A stretch of 64,000 bases of DNA from Bacteroidales bacterium (GTDB lineage Bacteria; Bacteroidota; Bacteroidia; Bacteroidales; P3): positions 1 to 64,000 of the forward strand of contig JAFWOP010000058.1 in the NCBI GenBank assembly GCA_017545365.1, written 5' to 3'. Positions within the stretch are counted from its first letter, which is position 1; every line of letters begins with the position of its first letter. Made by a program: the position numbers and the translations under genes. Below the pieces are notes generated by a model. The model had not been told where the DNA came from. It made no database searches and saw only the letters and a program-made list of their open reading frames with translations. Shown here in pieces: positions 52,077 through 61,487 of the stretch.

Positions 52077-54548
52077 ATGAACATCTCGTTTTCTTGGCTT
52101 AAAGAATATGTGGAACTGGGCGACATGACCCCCGAACAACTGGACGACCTGCTGACCTTCAGTGGTCTTGAAATCGAAGGCGTGGAGAAAGTGGAAAGCA
52201 TCAAAGGCGGACTCGAACATGTGGTCATCGCCCAGGTGCTCACCTGCGAACCCCACCCCGACAGCGACCACCTGCACCTCACCACGGTGGACGTTGGCAC
52301 CGGCACCCCGCTGCACATTGTGTGCGGCGCACCCAACGTGGCCGCCGGTCAGAAGGTGGTATGCGCCCAGATTGGCACCAAGATATACACCTCCGACACC
52401 GAATTTTACGAAATCAAGAAAGGCAAGCTGCGCGGTGCTGTGAGCGAAGGCATGCTCTGCGCTGCCGATGAACTGCAGCTGGGCTCCGACCATGCAGGCA
52501 TCATGGTGCTGCCCGACGACGCCCCCGTCGGAATGCCCGCCAAGAATTACTTCCATCTTGAAGAAGACTACGCCCTCGAAGTGGCCATCACCGCCAACCG
52601 CAGCGATGCCACCAGCCACATAGGCGTGGCCCGCGACGTGGTGGCTGTGCTGAACACCCGCAACGGCGAACACAAGAAAATACTCTGGCCCGAAGTGGCA
52701 GACCTCAGCCAGCCCCACACCACCAGCCGACCCGTCAGCGTCACAGTGGAAGAGCCCGAACTCTGCCCCCGCTACACCGGCATCACGCTCGAGAACGTGC
52801 ATGTGGAGGATTCGCCCGAATGGCTGCAGAACAAGCTGCGCACCGTAGGCATCCGCCCCATCAACAACGTGGTAGACGTGACCAACTTCGTGCTCATGGA
52901 AGTGGGACAGCCCATGCACGCCTTCGACGCCGACATGATTAAAGGCGACCATGTGGTGGTGCGCCGCCTGCCGCAGGACACCCCCTTCGTCACCCTCGAC
53001 GGGGTAGAACGCAAACTCGACCAGCGCGACCTGATGATATGCAACGAGGAAGAAGGTATGTGCATCGCCGGCGTGTTCGGCGGCGAAAAGAGCGGCGTGA
53101 CGCACAACACCACCCGTGTGTTTCTCGAAAGCGCCTACTTCAACCCCATGTCCATCCGCAAGACCTCCAAACGTCACGGACTGAAAACCGACGCCTCGTT
53201 CCGCTACGAGCGCGGCTGCGACCCCAACATCACCCTGTGGGCCCTCCAGCGCGCGGTGAAGCTGCTGCAACAGCTCGCCGGTGCCACCATCGCCTCCGAC
53301 GTGGTAGACGTCTACCCCACCCCCATCCTGCGCCCCACGGTAGACATCAGCTTCCGCCGCGTGTTCGACCTTGTGGGACAAGAGCTGCCCATCGACTCCA
53401 TCCGCACCGCCCTCACCTCCCTCGACATCGAAATAGTGTCAGAGACTGCCGAAGGCATGACCCTCAGTGTACCCACCTGCAAGGTCGACGTCACCCGCGA
53501 ATGCGACATCGTGGAAGAAATCATGCGCATCTACGGCTACAACAACATCCACGTGGACGAGCGCATCTCCAGCTGCCTCTCCTTCTCGGCCAAACCCAAC
53601 CCCCGCCAGCTGCAGAACATCGTCAGCGACCTGCTCACCAACAACGGATTCAGCGAGATAATGAACAACTCGCTCACCAAGTCGGAATACTTCGAGAACA
53701 ACCCCGACTTCGACGCCGCCAAGAGCATCCACATCCTCAACCCCCTAAGCAAAGAACTCAACGTGATGCGCCAAACCCTCCTCTATGGCGGCATGGAGTG
53801 CATCGTACGCAATATCAACTACAAGATTCACGACCAGAAGCTCTACGAATTTGGCCGTTCCTACGTGAAGACCGGCAACGACGGAGAGAAGGTGACCGAC
53901 AAATACGACGAGACCCAGCACCTCGCCATCTTCATGACCGGCAACCTCATGCCCGAAAACTGGAAGATGCCCGCCACCCCCGTTGACTTCTATCACCTCA
54001 AGTCCCACGTGATGAACATCATGCACCGTATGCGCATGAACATGAGCCGCATACAGATAGTGCCCGCCACCGAGCACTACTATGCCGAAGGCCTCGCCCT
54101 CGTCTTCCGCGACAGCCACAAGCAGCTCTGCTCCTTGGGCCGCCTGTCCAAAGAAACACTAAAGCAGATGGACTGCAAGCAGGAGGTCTTCTACGCCGAC
54201 ATCAACTGGACCCTCCTCCTCAAGAGCTATCCCACCAAGGAGACCCTCTATACCGAGGTGCCCAAATTCCCCGAAGTGCGCCGCGACCTCGCCCTGGTAA
54301 TGGACAAGAAAGTCACCTTCGCCGAAATCGAGCAGGTGGCATTCAACACCGAGAAGAAACTGCTCAAGCGCATCAGCCTCTTCGACGTCTACGAAGGCAA
54401 AGGCATCACCGAAGGCATGAAGTCCTACGCCGTCAGCTTCATCCTACAGGACAAGGACAAGACCCTCACCGACAAACAAATCGAGGCCGTCATGGCCAAG
54501 ATGCAGAAAAACTTGGAGACCCAGCTGGGTGCCAAGATACGTTCCTAA
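52077..54548 (+). CDS. pheT: Phenylalanyl-tRNA synthetase beta subunit
   Basis: PheT is the large subunit of the heterotetrameric PheRS. The 823 residues show its full domain order: N-terminal B1 with MNISFSWLKEYVEL, the EMAP/tRNA-binding domain (about 42-150, VVIAQVLTCEPHPDSDHLHL), B3/B4 editing domain (about 215-395, VDVTNFVLMEVGQPMHAFD), B5 (about 400-475), the catalytic-like core and the C-terminal anticodon-binding FDX-ACB domain (about 730-823, FPEVRRDLALVMD). pheS is not adjacent, which is usual in this group. Confidence 0.97.
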   Translation: MNISFSWLKEYVELGDMTPEQLDDLLTFSGLEIEGVEKVESIKGGLEHVVIAQVLTCEPHPDSDHLHLTTVDVGTGTPLHIVCGAPNVAAGQKVVCAQIGTKIYTSDTEFYEIKKGKLRGAVSEGMLCAADELQLGSDHAGIMVLPDDAPVGMPAKNYFHLEEDYALEVAITANRSDATSHIGVARDVVAVLNTRNGEHKKILWPEVADLSQPHTTSRPVSVTVEEPELCPRYTGITLENVHVEDSPEWLQNKLRTVGIRPINNVVDVTNFVLMEVGQPMHAFDADMIKGDHVVVRRLPQDTPFVTLDGVERKLDQRDLMICNEEEGMCIAGVFGGEKSGVTHNTTRVFLESAYFNPMSIRKTSKRHGLKTDASFRYERGCDPNITLWALQRAVKLLQQLAGATIASDVVDVYPTPILRPTVDISFRRVFDLVGQELPIDSIRTALTSLDIEIVSETAEGMTLSVPTCKVDVTRECDIVEEIMRIYGYNNIHVDERISSCLSFSAKPNPRQLQNIVSDLLTNNGFSEIMNNSLTKSEYFENNPDFDAAKSIHILNPLSKELNVMRQTLLYGGMECIVRNINYKIHDQKLYEFGRSYVKTGNDGEKVTDKYDETQHLAIFMTGNLMPENWKMPATPVDFYHLKSHVMNIMHRMRMNMSRIQIVPATEHYYAEGLALVFRDSHKQLCSLGRLSKETLKQMDCKQEVFYADINWTLLLKSYPTKETLYTEVPKFPEVRRDLALVMDKKVTFAEIEQVAFNTEKKLLKRISLFDVYEGKGITEGMKSYAVSFILQDKDKTLTDKQIEAVMAKMQKNLETQLGAKIRS

Positions 54549-54566
54549 CCCTCAACAACAACCCAC

Positions 54567-54986
54567 TTGGACAAAGGCTTGTTGAAATATGATGTGCGGG
54601 TGCTGCTGGCCCTCCAGCAGGCCATCGGAGGAAGCAAAGAATTCTTCGAGTGGCTGGTCGCCGCCCATTATCCCGAACTGGCAGCCTTCAGCAACTTCCT
54701 GCAGGACGATGTGGAAGCCGAGCAATGGCTGGTGCAAAACAACCACCACTGGCTGGGACTCCTCAGCCACGCCATCGACGGCGACGAGCGGTCGCGCCTG
54801 TGGGTGCGGAAAAACCTCCACGAAGCCAACCTGATGTTCGCCTTGGCCTGCCGCAACGACGAAAAAGCCATCTCGTGGCTGAAATTCATGAAACTGGACA
54901 TCCTGCTGCGCCTAGCCGAAGAGGTGTCCGCCCTTAGAAAAAAACAAGAACTAGACACCAGTTTTCCATACAAAATGCGTTTCTAA
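54567..54986 (+). CDS. Hypothetical protein, 139 aa (TTG start)
   Basis: I do not recognise this protein. No ATG lies near the front of the frame, so translation most likely starts at TTG 54567, 54579 or 54582. The product is soluble, helical and Trp-rich (FFEWLVAAHYPELAAFSNFL, AEQWLVQNNHHWLGLLSHA, AISWLKFMKLDILL). It sits 18 nt after pheT and 1 nt before the rluB-like start, so coding in this frame is supported by tight packing within the operon. Confidence 0.65.
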   Translation: MDKGLLKYDVRVLLALQQAIGGSKEFFEWLVAAHYPELAAFSNFLQDDVEAEQWLVQNNHHWLGLLSHAIDGDERSRLWVRKNLHEANLMFALACRNDEKAISWLKFMKLDILLRLAEEVSALRKKQELDTSFPYKMRF

Positions 54987-54987
54987 C

Positions 54988-56004
54988 ATGGATAGAGAGA
55001 ATAAGAAAACGGAATATACAAATGGCACCCCTAAGGGGAGACGTCCGCGTATCCACAAGCAACCCTCACCCGTCGTGCGCAGCAACGACGGCTCCGAGGC
55101 CTTCGACGCACCCCGCACGCCCTCGCGGAAAAAGGTCATTGCCCGCCCTGAAAAGGCCGACGACACCTCCTCCGCCAACCGTCCCTCGCGTGGCAGCAAC
55201 CGGCGCGGAAGCCATACCAAGGATAAGAACCGACCCAAGAAGCACCCCGTGCCCAAAATCAAGACCCCGCCGCCAGTGCCCAAAATATACGACGGCACCA
55301 CCCGTCTCAACAAATACCTGGCCAATGCCGGCATCTGCTCGCGCCGTGAGGCCGACAAAATCATCGCAGCAGGCGGTGTCAGCGTCAACGGCAACATCAT
55401 CACCGAGATGGGTTACCAGGTGCATGAAGGCGACGTGGTGAAATATGGTGGCGAAACACTCCAATCCGAGCGCAAACGCTACTTCCTGCTCAACAAACCC
55501 AAAGGATTCATCACCACCGTCGACGACCCCCAGGAGCGTGAGACCGTCATGATGCTTGTGGACGGAGCCTGCAAGGAGCGCATCTACCCTGTCGGCCGCC
55601 TCGACCGCAACACCACCGGCCTGCTCCTCTTCACCAACGACGGCGACCTGGCCCGACGCCTCACCCACCCCTCCACCAAGGTGTACAAGATTTACCAAGT
55701 GGAAGTGGACAAGCCCGTCACCCATGAAGACATGAAAAAGATGCTTGAAGGCATCGAACTTGAAGACGGCCCCATCCACGTCGACGACATCCAGTATGTG
55801 CAGGGGCTCAACGACAAGCGCATCGTGGGCGTGGAACTCCACAGCGGCAAGAACCGCATCGTGCGCCGCATCTTCGAGCACCTGGGCTACGACGTCCACA
55901 AGCTCGACCGCGTCGTCTTTGCCGGCCTCACCAAGAAAGACCTTCCCCGCGGCCGCTACCGCGAACTCACCCCTCAGGAAATCGGATACCTCAAGATGAT
56001 ATAA
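54988..56004 (+). CDS. RluB/RsuA-family rRNA pseudouridine synthase
   Basis: The 338-residue protein begins with about 100 basic, disordered residues (KGRRPRIHKQPSPVV, NRRGSHTKDKNRPKKHPVPK), common in Bacteroidota members. An S4 RNA-binding domain follows (about 105-160, RLNKYLANAGICSRREADK), then the catalytic domain with GRLDRNTTGLLLFTNDG and catalytic Asp206. It ends with GKNRIVRRIFEHLGYDVHKL, characteristic of the RsuA/RluB/RluE/RluF group. The exact uridine target cannot be told. Its stop overlaps the next start as TAATG. Confidence 0.92.
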   Translation: MDRENKKTEYTNGTPKGRRPRIHKQPSPVVRSNDGSEAFDAPRTPSRKKVIARPEKADDTSSANRPSRGSNRRGSHTKDKNRPKKHPVPKIKTPPPVPKIYDGTTRLNKYLANAGICSRREADKIIAAGGVSVNGNIITEMGYQVHEGDVVKYGGETLQSERKRYFLLNKPKGFITTVDDPQERETVMMLVDGACKERIYPVGRLDRNTTGLLLFTNDGDLARRLTHPSTKVYKIYQVEVDKPVTHEDMKKMLEGIELEDGPIHVDDIQYVQGLNDKRIVGVELHSGKNRIVRRIFEHLGYDVHKLDRVVFAGLTKKDLPRGRYRELTPQEIGYLKMI

Positions 56005-56705
56005 TGGGCAAGTTAATCCTCTTTCCTGTCCCCATCGGGGCTGAAGACCCCGACAACTCGCTGCCTCCCTACAACCGCGAGCTGCTCAACACTTGCCATA
56101 CCTTTATCGTAGAAGACACCCGCACAGCCCGCCGCAACCTCAAGCGCATGGGCTATATTCACCCCATCGACTCGGTCACCTTTTTCGAACTCAACGAACA
56201 CACCCAGCCCGTCGATATCACCAACTACCTCGAAGCCATCGACGACGACCAGAACATAGGCCTCATGTCCGAAGCCGGGCTCCCCTGCATAGCCGACCCC
56301 GGCAACCTTATCACCTCCATGGCTCAGCAACGGGGCATCGACATCCTCCCGCTCGTAGGGCCCAGCAGCATATTCTTGGCCCTCATGGCGTCGGGTTTCA
56401 ACGGACAGAACTTTGCCTTCAACGGCTACCCTCCCATCAACAACGAGAGCCGAATGGCCCTCCTCCGCACCATCGAGCAGCGCATCCACCGCGACAACCA
56501 GACCCAGATATTCATCGAAGCCCCCTACCGCAACGACAAACTGCTCCACTTCCTCGCCTCCAACCTCAAGCCCTTCACCCGCATCTGCGTAGCCTGCGAC
56601 ATCACCCTGCCCACCCAGTACATCAAAACCAAGCTGGCCCGCCAATGGCTCAACGACCCACCACCCCTCCACAAACGCCCAACAATTTTCCTCCTCTACA
56701 AATAA
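56004..56705 (+). CDS. RsmI-like tetrapyrrole-methylase-fold SAM methyltransferase
   Basis: This 233-residue protein belongs to the tetrapyrrole methylase superfamily and resembles RsmI, the 16S rRNA C1402 ribose 2'-O-methyltransferase. FPVPIGAEDPDNSLPPYN, FIVEDTRTARRNLKRMGY, LMSEAGLPCIADPG and LVGPSSIFLALMASGFNGQ follow the RsmI pattern, but the segments are divergent (SEAGLPCIADPG where RsmI has SDAGTPLISDPG) and the protein is shorter. Bacteroidota often carry this second form beside a true rsmI. It is coupled to the rluB-like gene by a 1-nt overlap, which fits a role in rRNA modification. Confidence 0.82.
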   Translation: MGKLILFPVPIGAEDPDNSLPPYNRELLNTCHTFIVEDTRTARRNLKRMGYIHPIDSVTFFELNEHTQPVDITNYLEAIDDDQNIGLMSEAGLPCIADPGNLITSMAQQRGIDILPLVGPSSIFLALMASGFNGQNFAFNGYPPINNESRMALLRTIEQRIHRDNQTQIFIEAPYRNDKLLHFLASNLKPFTRICVACDITLPTQYIKTKLARQWLNDPPPLHKRPTIFLLYK

Positions 56706-56758
56706 CTAGAAACACTAGTAATACTAGCAGCACTAGAAATACTAGAAACCCAAGAAAC
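56706..56758. repeat. Family E repeat (ACTAGAAAT 9-mers)
   Basis: Five ACTAG cores spaced exactly 9 nt apart, with AAAC, TAAT, CAGC, AAAT and AAAC between, fill the spacer after the methyltransferase stop. This is the cleaner relative of 5104-5164. Confidence 0.8.
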
Positions 56759-56794
56759 AATTAATTCAACAACCCAATATAATACAATAACAAT

Positions 56795-58000
56795 ATGAAA
56801 AAATTCGATCCCGCAACAGCCATCCAGCGCCATGACGGCCGCGATGCTAACCGTGGCGTAAACCCCGCCATCTGCGATTCCGCAACCTTCACCTTCCCTG
56901 AGGCACACCTCATGACCGAGACCTTCCACGGCGAAACCGAAGGCTACTTCCTCTACAGCCGTCACTGGAACCCCTCCAACCTCGCCCTCTGCCAGAACCT
57001 CGCAGCCATGGAAGGCACAGAGGCAGCCTGGGTCACCGGCTCCGGCCTCGCAGCCATCACCAGCGCCCTCATCCACGAAGTAAAGGCTGGCGACCACATC
57101 ATCAGCTCCATGACCACCTACGGCGGCACCTTCGCCTTCCTGGCCAACTATCTGCCCAAGTTCGGCGTGGAGACCACCTTCGTCAACATGCAGGACCTCA
57201 AAGCCGTCGAAAAAGCCCTCAACGAGCACCCCAACACCAAGGTCGTCTACACCGAGACCATGAACAACCCCCTGCTCCGCATCGCCAACGTGCCCGAACT
57301 GAGCAAAATGGCCCACGCCCACGGTGCCAAGCTCATCGTCGACAACACCTTCACCCCCATGATTTTCAGCCCCTGCCAGCTGGGAGCCGACATCACCGTC
57401 TACTCCATGACCAAGTATGTCAACGGCACCAACGACTGCGTCGCCGGCGCCATCTGCGGCAGTGCTGAATACATCGGCAGCCTCATCGACGTCAACAACG
57501 GCACCTGCATGCTCCTCGGCCCCGTGCTCGACCCCATGCGCAGCGCCTCCATCAACAAGAACCTCCACACCCTCCACATCCGCATGAAGAAACATGGTGA
57601 AAACGCCATGTACCTCGCCAAACGTTTCAAAGAGGTGGGATTCAAATACAACTACCCCGGCCTGCCCGAACACCCCGACTACGAGCTGTTCAACAGCATG
57701 TGCAACGAAGGCTACGGCTACGGCGGTATGATTTCCATCGACATGGGCACCGCTGAAAAAGCCAGCCGCATCATGGAAATCATGCAGCAGAAAGGCGTCG
57801 GCTACCTCGCCGTCAGCCTTGGCTACTTCAAGACCCTCTTCTCCAACAGCGGCAAGAGCACCAGCTCCGAAGTCCCCGAAGAAATCCAGAAAGAGATGGG
57901 TATGAGCGAAGGCCTCATCCGTTTCAGCATGGGTCTCGACAACGACATCGAAGCCACCTTCCAGCTCATCAAAGAGTCCGTCGAAGAGAGCAACCGATAA
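56795..58000 (+). CDS. Cys/Met metabolism PLP-dependent enzyme (methionine gamma-lyase type)
   Basis: The 401-residue enzyme is a gamma-family PLP lyase. The Schiff-base lysine is in VYSMTKYVNG (Lys207). YFLYSRHWNPSN, WVTGSGLAAITSAL, MTTYGGTFAF, VYTETMNNPLLRIANVPEL and VDNTFTPMIFSP follow the family pattern. Sequence and length fit methionine gamma-lyase or cystathionine gamma-lyase/synthase relatives; substrate cannot be settled. In methionine gamma-lyases a cysteine lies near the active site, and Cys194 (FSPCQLG) is not obviously that residue. A strong terminator follows. Confidence 0.86.
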   Translation: MKKFDPATAIQRHDGRDANRGVNPAICDSATFTFPEAHLMTETFHGETEGYFLYSRHWNPSNLALCQNLAAMEGTEAAWVTGSGLAAITSALIHEVKAGDHIISSMTTYGGTFAFLANYLPKFGVETTFVNMQDLKAVEKALNEHPNTKVVYTETMNNPLLRIANVPELSKMAHAHGAKLIVDNTFTPMIFSPCQLGADITVYSMTKYVNGTNDCVAGAICGSAEYIGSLIDVNNGTCMLLGPVLDPMRSASINKNLHTLHIRMKKHGENAMYLAKRFKEVGFKYNYPGLPEHPDYELFNSMCNEGYGYGGMISIDMGTAEKASRIMEIMQQKGVGYLAVSLGYFKTLFSNSGKSTSSEVPEEIQKEMGMSEGLIRFSMGLDNDIEATFQLIKESVEESNR

Positions 58001-58040
58001 TCTACCCCATCCCGTTGCCACCCGCAACGGCACAACCCTC

Positions 58041-58067
58041 GAAAGGATGCCCCCTCGGCATCCTTTC
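58041..58067 (+). terminator. Rho-independent terminator after the lyase gene
   Basis: GAAAGGATGCC pairs perfectly with GGCATCCTTTC around a 5-nt loop and is followed by TTCTTTTTATTT. Confidence 0.9.
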
Positions 58068-58298
58068 TTCTTTTTATTTGGCTTTTGTTTTTATTTGATT
58101 ATGACATCGTTTGGCCTTTGTTTGTCAACGGCAGACGAAGTAGAGACAAAAAGCCAAACCATCAACAAGCAAACTCGTGGACAAAAGGCGGATGCGGGGC
58201 GGCATCGGGGCTGGGCTGTGACGGTGCCGCTTCCTCGCCGCTGGGCTGTGTCCCTTACTTTTTTGTAAAGAAAAACCGAATGAGTCAGTTTTTTTTCG

Positions 58299-58306
58299 TA
58301 AATTTG
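58299..58306 (+). promoter_or_regulatory. Promoter of the C10 peptidase operon
   Basis: TAAATTTG followed by C matches the Bacteroidota -7 element; the ATG is 35 nt downstream. No clear -33 TTTG is seen. Confidence 0.6.
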
Positions 58307-58341
58307 CAGAGCAAAAAACAACTAACAGACAAGTAATAAGA

Positions 58342-61248
58342 ATGAAGAAGCATCTGATTTTATGCCTGATAGGACTTATTGTCGGGCTATATGCCGCCGC
58401 AGCTCCTGTGGGGCGCGAACAGGCACGCCTTGTGGCAACACACTTTGTCCAGTCCAACCACCTGAAAATAAATATCGAATCAGGAAAAGGATTGACCGAT
58501 GCCACGCTGTCGGAGGAACACCCCTATTTCTACGTTTTCACCGGCACCGACGGGAAAGGGTTTGTGATAGTCAGTGCCGATGACCGCATGCCCCCCATTC
58601 TGGGTTATTCGGACGAGAATCCCTTCTCGTTCAACGACATGCCAGAGAATATAAAGTCGTGGCTGCAGGGGTATGAGGAGGAGATACTATATTGCCGCAG
58701 CCATAACATCGCAGGCAACAGCCCCAATTCTGCAGCATGGAAGGAGCTCACAAGCGCCACCACGTCAACACCGAAAGGGTTATCCAAAAGCGGCAATGTC
58801 CAAACCGTCGGACCTCTGATTTCGACCCGGTGGAACCAGAGCCCCTACTACAACAAATACTGCCCATGGCATATTGCTCGCCAAAATAGTTCGTTAACAG
58901 ACGAGTCCACCCCAACACAGCTCCACACCGTCACCGGCTGCGTGGCAACTGCCACCGCGCAAGTGATGAAGTATTGGAACTGGCCACCCCGCGGACGTGG
59001 TTCAAACACGTACACCTACACTTATAACGAAGCCCTCATTCAAGGCAACACGATAACAGAAACCACCACTCAACATCAGGTAACCCTCTCATCCCATTTT
59101 GCCGACACGGCCTTTGACTGGAGCAGCATGCCCGATTCGCTCACCAGTTCGAGCGGGGATAGTATCAACGCCGTAGCTTCGCTGATGTATAATGTGGGCA
59201 TAGCACTTAATATGGACTATGATGTGTCCGATTTTGGCGGAAGTGGTGCTACCACCATCAGCTATTCACCGGAGGTGCCTTGCGTAGAATCGGTGCTGCG
59301 CGAACACTTCTATTATGCCTACACTATTACCTCGGTTTTGCAGGAGGACTTTACCACCGAGGAGTGGAAAGCACTGCTACGGCATGAACTGGACGCAGCA
59401 CGACCCATCATCTACAAGGGTCGCAGCGCCACCAGCGGACACTGTTTTATTTGTGACGGTTACGACGCGAACGACATGTTCCATTTCAACTGGGGATGGG
59501 GCGGTTTATGCGACGGCTACTATGCAATCGGAGGCCTCAACCCAAGTAGCGGAGGTGACGGCGCTAACGTTGAAAGAGACTACAACCTCCAGTGCGGGGC
59601 CATCATAGGCATCCAGCCCACTACCATTGAATCCGATACAGGCAATACTTCCATCCTCGCCATTGCCAACGACGACACCTACGGCACCGTGACCGGCAGC
59701 GGCACTTACAACAACTGGGCCGCCCCCATCACCCTGACAGCCACGCCAAGTACGGGTTATGGTTTCAAGCAATGGTCTGACGGGTTCCGAAACCAGAGCA
59801 GAAACGTAATCCCATCAGGAGGTTTGCAGACCTACACCGCCATCTTCAATCCCCTTAACGATTACAACATCTCCTATTGCGAGCCTAACCCTAACAGCAA
59901 TTACTATTACAACCACTTTTCTGATGAGTGGGGCATTCTATTACCCTACGAGCTCCTTAGCCGCGGCCACATATTGGATGCAGTGTCGTTCAAAATAAAT
60001 CAAGGCACCTACCGTGTACGCGTCTATCGCGGAGGAAGTAAACCTTTGGCCACCAACATGGTATACAACAGCAATCCTATTGAAATAACGAGCAACTCAC
60101 AATATGTAACGACAGCCCTCCCGAACCCGATAACCGTCAACGAAGGAGACAGCTTGTGGATTACCCTTTACAGCACAAACGGCATTCCCTGCGGGTCATC
60201 ATCACTCAATTACATAACCAATGGTTTTTGGTATCTTAGTAATGGTGTATGGAATGTGTCTAACAACGGTCCATTCCTTATCTATGGACACTTCTACAAT
60301 CCCGTGACCGTGCCTGTAAACGACCTTGCAGTCACCAACATTTCCAGTTCGGGAGTCACCGTCAGCTGGACGATGCCTGCCGATGCCTCGCCCACTGGCT
60401 ATACTCTGGCCTATGGGGTGGGATACGTACCTGAACAGATGCGTAAGCTCACGGTATCATCTACCACCGTCTCTCTTACTGGGCTGGCCAACAACACCGA
60501 CTACCACATATTCGTCCGTGCCGACTATGGAAACTCGCACAGCGACTGGGTGAGGACCGACTTCACCACAACCAACGCTACCAACCCCGTCCGCATCACC
60601 GCCTCTGCCAACGACGAGACAATGGGCTTCGTGGAGGGCAGCGGCATATATGAGCAGGGGGCTTCCGTCACACTCCAGGCCGTCCCCATGGTAGGCCACA
60701 TATTCCTTTACTGGGCTGACAACAACAGTTCCACCGCCACCCGCACCGTCACGGCTGATGTCGATGCAACGTACCAAGCCGTCTTCGAACGTCAGGGCTA
60801 CACCTTTATGGCCAACAGCAATGATGCGTCGCTGGGCACCGTTTCTATCGAGGGAGAGCAGAGCTATATACAGAACGGCCACACCTATTACCCCTTCCTC
60901 TCCACCGTGGCCCTCACCGCCGAACCCGCGGCTGGCGCAACTTTCGTGGAATGGAGCGACGGCAACACCACCAACCCCCGCTACTGCACCGTGCTGGAGA
61001 GCAACCCCACCTACACGGCCTGCTTCGCAGCCACGGCCAAGGGCCGCATCGGCCTCAACAGCCAAGGCAGCCAGCTGGAGATTACTGCCACCGAGGCCGC
61101 ACCCATCAGCATCTATGACATGCTCGGCCGCCTGGTTTACTCCAACAGACAGCCTGAACAGCAGTCCGTCCGCATCACTCTCCCCTACGCCGGTGTGTAC
61201 CTCGTGAGGGTGGGCAGCAGCTATTGCGAGAAGATAATCATCCGTTAG
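58342..61248 (+). CDS. C10 family (streptopain-like) cysteine peptidase with T9SS sorting domain
   Basis: The 968-residue secreted protease has a signal peptide (MKKHLILCLIGLIVGLYAAA), a Spi-like propeptide (about 22-120, PYFYVFTGTDGKGFVIVSAD) and the C10 catalytic domain (about 150-420) with the nucleophile in TVTGCVATATAQVMKYW (Cys200), His367 in SGHCFICDGYD and the FHFNWGWGG turn (380-388). Then come an InlB/Listeria-Bacteroides-type repeat (ATPSTGYGFKQWSDG), a fibronectin type III domain (about 665-755), more repeats (VGHIFLYWADN, GATFVEWSDG) and a type A T9SS sorting domain (ISIYDMLGRLVY, GVYLVRVG, CEKIIIR). Proteases of this class act outside the cell. Confidence 0.92.
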   Translation: MKKHLILCLIGLIVGLYAAAAPVGREQARLVATHFVQSNHLKINIESGKGLTDATLSEEHPYFYVFTGTDGKGFVIVSADDRMPPILGYSDENPFSFNDMPENIKSWLQGYEEEILYCRSHNIAGNSPNSAAWKELTSATTSTPKGLSKSGNVQTVGPLISTRWNQSPYYNKYCPWHIARQNSSLTDESTPTQLHTVTGCVATATAQVMKYWNWPPRGRGSNTYTYTYNEALIQGNTITETTTQHQVTLSSHFADTAFDWSSMPDSLTSSSGDSINAVASLMYNVGIALNMDYDVSDFGGSGATTISYSPEVPCVESVLREHFYYAYTITSVLQEDFTTEEWKALLRHELDAARPIIYKGRSATSGHCFICDGYDANDMFHFNWGWGGLCDGYYAIGGLNPSSGGDGANVERDYNLQCGAIIGIQPTTIESDTGNTSILAIANDDTYGTVTGSGTYNNWAAPITLTATPSTGYGFKQWSDGFRNQSRNVIPSGGLQTYTAIFNPLNDYNISYCEPNPNSNYYYNHFSDEWGILLPYELLSRGHILDAVSFKINQGTYRVRVYRGGSKPLATNMVYNSNPIEITSNSQYVTTALPNPITVNEGDSLWITLYSTNGIPCGSSSLNYITNGFWYLSNGVWNVSNNGPFLIYGHFYNPVTVPVNDLAVTNISSSGVTVSWTMPADASPTGYTLAYGVGYVPEQMRKLTVSSTTVSLTGLANNTDYHIFVRADYGNSHSDWVRTDFTTTNATNPVRITASANDETMGFVEGSGIYEQGASVTLQAVPMVGHIFLYWADNNSSTATRTVTADVDATYQAVFERQGYTFMANSNDASLGTVSIEGEQSYIQNGHTYYPFLSTVALTAEPAAGATFVEWSDGNTTNPRYCTVLESNPTYTACFAATAKGRIGLNSQGSQLEITATEAAPISIYDMLGRLVYSNRQPEQQSVRITLPYAGVYLVRVGSSYCEKIIIR

Positions 61249-61271
61249 ACCCTTTTATATGAGAAATACTT

Positions 61272-61484
61272 ATGAAAAGTAAACAATATATTCAGCCCTG
61301 CGTCACGGTTGTGGCGTTCACTGTAGAAGAGGGGTTCCAGGCCTCAGTCACTCGGACTGCCGTCGACAACTCGGTGCTCTTCGAGTTCCACAACAGCAAT
61401 GAGTCGCCATCGAGCTTCCGCAACGACCGCTTCTCCACCTTCGGAGGCAACAACAACGATAACTATAATTTCTTTGGAGACTAG
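61272..61484 (+). CDS. Small conserved-type protein, 70 aa, in the C10 operon
   Basis: The protein has no signal peptide. It begins MKSKQYIQPCVTVVAFTVEE, a pattern (K-x-YI-x-P-x4-V) seen in small Bacteroidota proteins next to surface-protein genes, and ends with an Asn/Gly/Phe-rich tail (FGGNNNDNYNFFGD). It starts 23 nt after the peptidase gene and ends 3 nt before the GLUG lipoprotein gene. The function is unknown; a regulator, chaperone-like or exported peptide role cannot be distinguished. Confidence 0.72.
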   Translation: MKSKQYIQPCVTVVAFTVEEGFQASVTRTAVDNSVLFEFHNSNESPSSFRNDRFSTFGGNNNDNYNFFGD

Positions 61485-61487
61485 ACT

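Larger units (their letters stand above)
58001..58341. other. Spacer between the lyase and the C10 peptidase operon
   Basis: After the terminator, a GC-rich part carries a direct repeat of GGGCTGTG (about 58203-58250) and then a TTAC-N6-GTAA hairpin (about 58256-58271). The promoter of the C10 gene lies at 58299-58306. Short frames on either strand have no sign of coding. Confidence 0.5.

Noticed and set aside
51921..53381. A 486-residue His-rich frame opposite pheT
   Set aside because: Shadow of pheT codon usage; no start context or domain. Similar shadows at 12334-13653, 17495-18328, 45608-46894 and 56696-58033 were dropped for the same reason.
58047..58336. Small genes in the spacer before the C10 peptidase
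   Set aside because: The frames begin in or just after a terminator hairpin, run over a GC-rich direct repeat and overlap the promoter region.
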